Of a stretch of DNA of 64,000 bases, positions 61,764 through 64,000 are shown piece by piece; position 1 is the first letter of the stretch, and each line of letters opens with the position of its first letter. Under the pieces are notes generated by a model. That model was not told the DNA's origin and made no database searches. It saw nothing but the letters and a program-made list of their open reading frames with translations. The DNA is from Halichondria panicea (lineage: Eukaryota; Porifera; Demospongiae; Suberitida; Halichondriidae): contig NC_087390.1 of NCBI RefSeq assembly GCF_963675165.1, forward strand, positions 3,977,301-4,041,300. Direction: 5' to 3'. A program made the translations under genes and the position numbers.

Positions 61764-62577
61764 TAAGTGGTGAATTTTCATTGTTGTGAAACAGCGGTGA
61801 TGCGTTTCCAATCCCTTTCCTTTACTATCTATGCCAAGACTATAATACAATGATAATTATGCTTAATTGCTAACTGTATGCTACCTTTTTACCTATAATT
61901 ATCTTGTATGTCTCAAAGTTCTTCTGTTGTAGGATGTTGGTTTTGCAAATGTAGCTAGCTCAACCTGTAACTTGTGCATGGATATGGCTGCATGCCCGCT
62001 TACTTTGCGTGAGAGGGTGGAGCTCAGTATATGCAAAGGGGTGGAGCTGAGGTCATGTGACGTTGGCTAGCTCTCTTAGAGTAGGATCAGGAGTAGGCAG
62101 TGTAGTATTGTTTCCACAAATGCGGAGTCCTAAAACCTACCTTTTCAGCTTTTTACTACTTTAGGCTAAAAGAATATACATTATTTTGTTAGTTTAAATC
62201 TAGCTGGGGAAAGCTAAAGAATCGGCCGATCACCTGTGATAAGTCCTCATGCACCTGGCTGGAGCCCGCAAGTTTTATTGTACTTGGTCATGATTTAACT
62301 TTCCCCAGCTAGTTTATGCTAGTGTTCATTACTAAGAAGGTATTGTAAACGTTTTAGCTCTTGAAAGGGAGTGCTTCCCATCCGCATTTTAGAGTGATAC
62401 CTGCATGACGTCATCTTATTATTACAGACTTATCAATTAACACAATCAGATAAAAATAAAAATAAACGTAAATTTAATCTTGATTACATTGTATTCACAA
62501 AAAATATATGTTCTCATAGAGTGCATCAAAGTCGTTGCTGTTTTTCTTCGTAGAAATTAGACCCGGGCCTTATAACG
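61764..62577. other. No gene recognised
   Basis: GACCCGGGCCTTA at 62563-62575, the right-end motif of the TTAA element family, abuts the CA-type array. Confidence 0.4.
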
Positions 62578-63250
62578 GTGTGCACGCCGTGTTTGTGTGT
62601 GTGTGTGTGTGTGGGGGGGTGTGCACGCTGTGTGTGTGGGAGGGGGTGTGCATGCCGTGTTTGTATTTGTGTTGTGCATGCCGTGTGTGTGTGTTTGTGG
62701 GTGTGTTTGTGGGAGGGGGTGTGCACGCCGTGTGTGTGGGAGGAGCCATGTTTGTATTTGTGTGCATGCCGTGTGTGTGTGTGTGTGTGGGAGGGTGTGT
62801 ACGCCGTGTTTGTGCACGCTGTGTGTATTGTGCATGCCGTGTTTGTATTTGTGTGTGCGCACGTCGTGTGTGTGTGTGTGGGATGGGCCGTTGTGGGATG
62901 GGCCGTGTTTATGTTTGTGTGTGTGGGAGGGGGTGTGCACTCCGTAATTGTGTGTGTGTGCCATGTGTGTGTGTGTGGGGGGGGTGTGCACGTGTGTGTG
63001 TGTGGGAGGGGGTGTGCATGCCGTGTTTGTATTTGTGTGTGTGTTGTGTGGGGGTTGTGTGTGTGTGTGTGGGGGGTGGGCCCGCCGTGTTTGTGTGTTG
63101 TGTGTGGTGCATGTGTGTGTGCCGTGTATGTGTGTTTATGTTTGTGTTTATGTTTGTGTGTGTGTGTTGGAGGGGGTGTGCACGCCGTAATTGTGTGTGT
63201 GGTGTGTATGGGTGTGCACGTGTGTGGGGTGTGCATGCCGTGTTTGTATT
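62578..63250 (-). repeat. CA-rich minisatellite array 3, opposite orientation
   Basis: Same family as arrays 1 and 2 but with the GT strand on top. Core GGTGTGCACGCCGTG, links GGGAGGGGG. The sequence TATTAGCTGTACATC at 63253-63267 just outside is the reverse complement of GATGTACAGCTAATA at 20028-20042 beside array 2. Confidence 0.92.
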
Positions 63251-63267
63251 TGTATTAGCTGTACATC

Positions 63268-64000
63268 CAAAGGAGCCAGGGAGTGCCAATCATCTGCCAA
63301 TCATCTTCTCCCAGTCTCTGACACACTAAACAAAACGAGCTAGAACTGCCAACCAACTATATTATATAAAGTTATATATAATATAACAGCCATAAGGTTG
63401 CATTTTTGCTTGCAGGTTTTTGCGAGTTGAGCCATGCATCAGCTTTATTGTACGGGAGCTCTGTACAAACAGATCTCAATCACGACTTTCAGAAGAGAAT
63501 TGCACTGTCAACAGTTTGCTAAACGAAACAACTGACAGGACCACGATGCTTAGCATCCATGCTAAATGCTAAGTGCTCGCATGCAGATCTACCAGTCCAG
63601 CTTTGACGAGTCTTGTATACCTAACGTTCACCTTCACCTAACATTCACCTTTTGTTTCTTGGGGGCATGATCCACAAAACTGCTATAGCAAATACTCTAT
63701 CAGAGAAGCTAAAACTACACTTCTGGTATAAAATGCACATGCATAGCAATGCCATGGCAACGCATAAAAGCGCATCATGATGATGTCATTACCCACACAA
63801 TTTTGCAAATTTTTGTGGGCAAATCCAAAAAACAAGGAACCCATATCACTCAAAATTTGGTATGGTGATTATGTATACTTAAATAAATATCTTGATGTAC
63901 TTTTTTCACTGAAATGTTGCATACTTTTTAGTGTACAATTTTGGACATTTTTGCACTATACAAAGACCTATACGAAGACAAACTTTGATGGTTCCAGCAC
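63268..64000. other. No gene recognised
   Basis: AT-rich sequence to the window end; no coding or repeat structure recognised. Confidence 0.4.

Noticed and set aside
1..64000. tRNA and rRNA genes
   Set aside because: I looked for cloverleaf boxes and rRNA-conserved stretches by eye and saw none. A covariance-model search would be needed to be certain.

Overview
This is a eukaryotic, intron-rich and AT-rich window. Coding blocks are split by many GT-AG introns of roughly 60-75 bp, and there are no operons or Shine-Dalgarno sites. The multi-copy gene families recalled here (HIRAN-partnered transposase-like genes, RecQ/DUF6589 elements, G2E3-like HECT ligases) and the frequent ATAATTAT-type motifs fit a sponge, or another early-branching marine invertebrate. 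That assignment is inference; no database was searched. A 200-N gap at 15501-15700 suggests scaffolding.

Layout. 1-2113: CA-rich minisatellite whose strand orientation flips near 1992. 2114-11290: tandem array of a roughly 0.5-0.77 kb repeat (called R here), interrupted by two insertions. The first is a 5,358-bp element (2390-7747) with 24-bp terminal inverted repeats (TIRs), a 9-bp target duplication and two convergent intron-containing genes. The second is a 776-bp non-autonomous element (8510-9285) with an 8-bp target duplication. 11355-20029: large CA-rich array. 20043-29300: repeat fragments, a DD(E) transposase relic and a multi-exon transposase-like gene on the minus strand. 30687-36670: a truncated miniature element, an integrase-core relic (+) and a broken G2E3-like HECT E3 ligase (-). 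37000-42724: minisatellite, another multi-exon transposon-type gene (+) containing a 508-bp foldback element, and a piggyBac relic. 44912-49977: a 5,066-bp element with 68/82-bp TIRs and an 8-bp target duplication, carrying a RecQ-like helicase gene (+) convergent with a DUF6589-like gene (-). 51153-61756: unrecognised coding fragments, a TTAA-bounded element, two miniature elements and a transposase C-terminal fragment. 62578-63250: the same CA-type satellite in the opposite orientation.

Nearly every recognisable gene is mobile-element or multi-copy-family material and carries frameshifts or stop codons. The two large TIR elements share one plan: a transposase-like gene facing a gene for a DNA-end or fork-processing type domain (HIRAN, RecQ).

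A separate pervasive signal is exact short tandem duplication, at several tens of sites. Fifteen checked cases are exactly 17 bp and no exact case of 18-49 bp was seen. In four coding regions, deleting one copy restores the reading frame. This is either an unusual mutational process or an assembly artefact. If it is an artefact, some of the pseudogenes called here may be intact in the animal.
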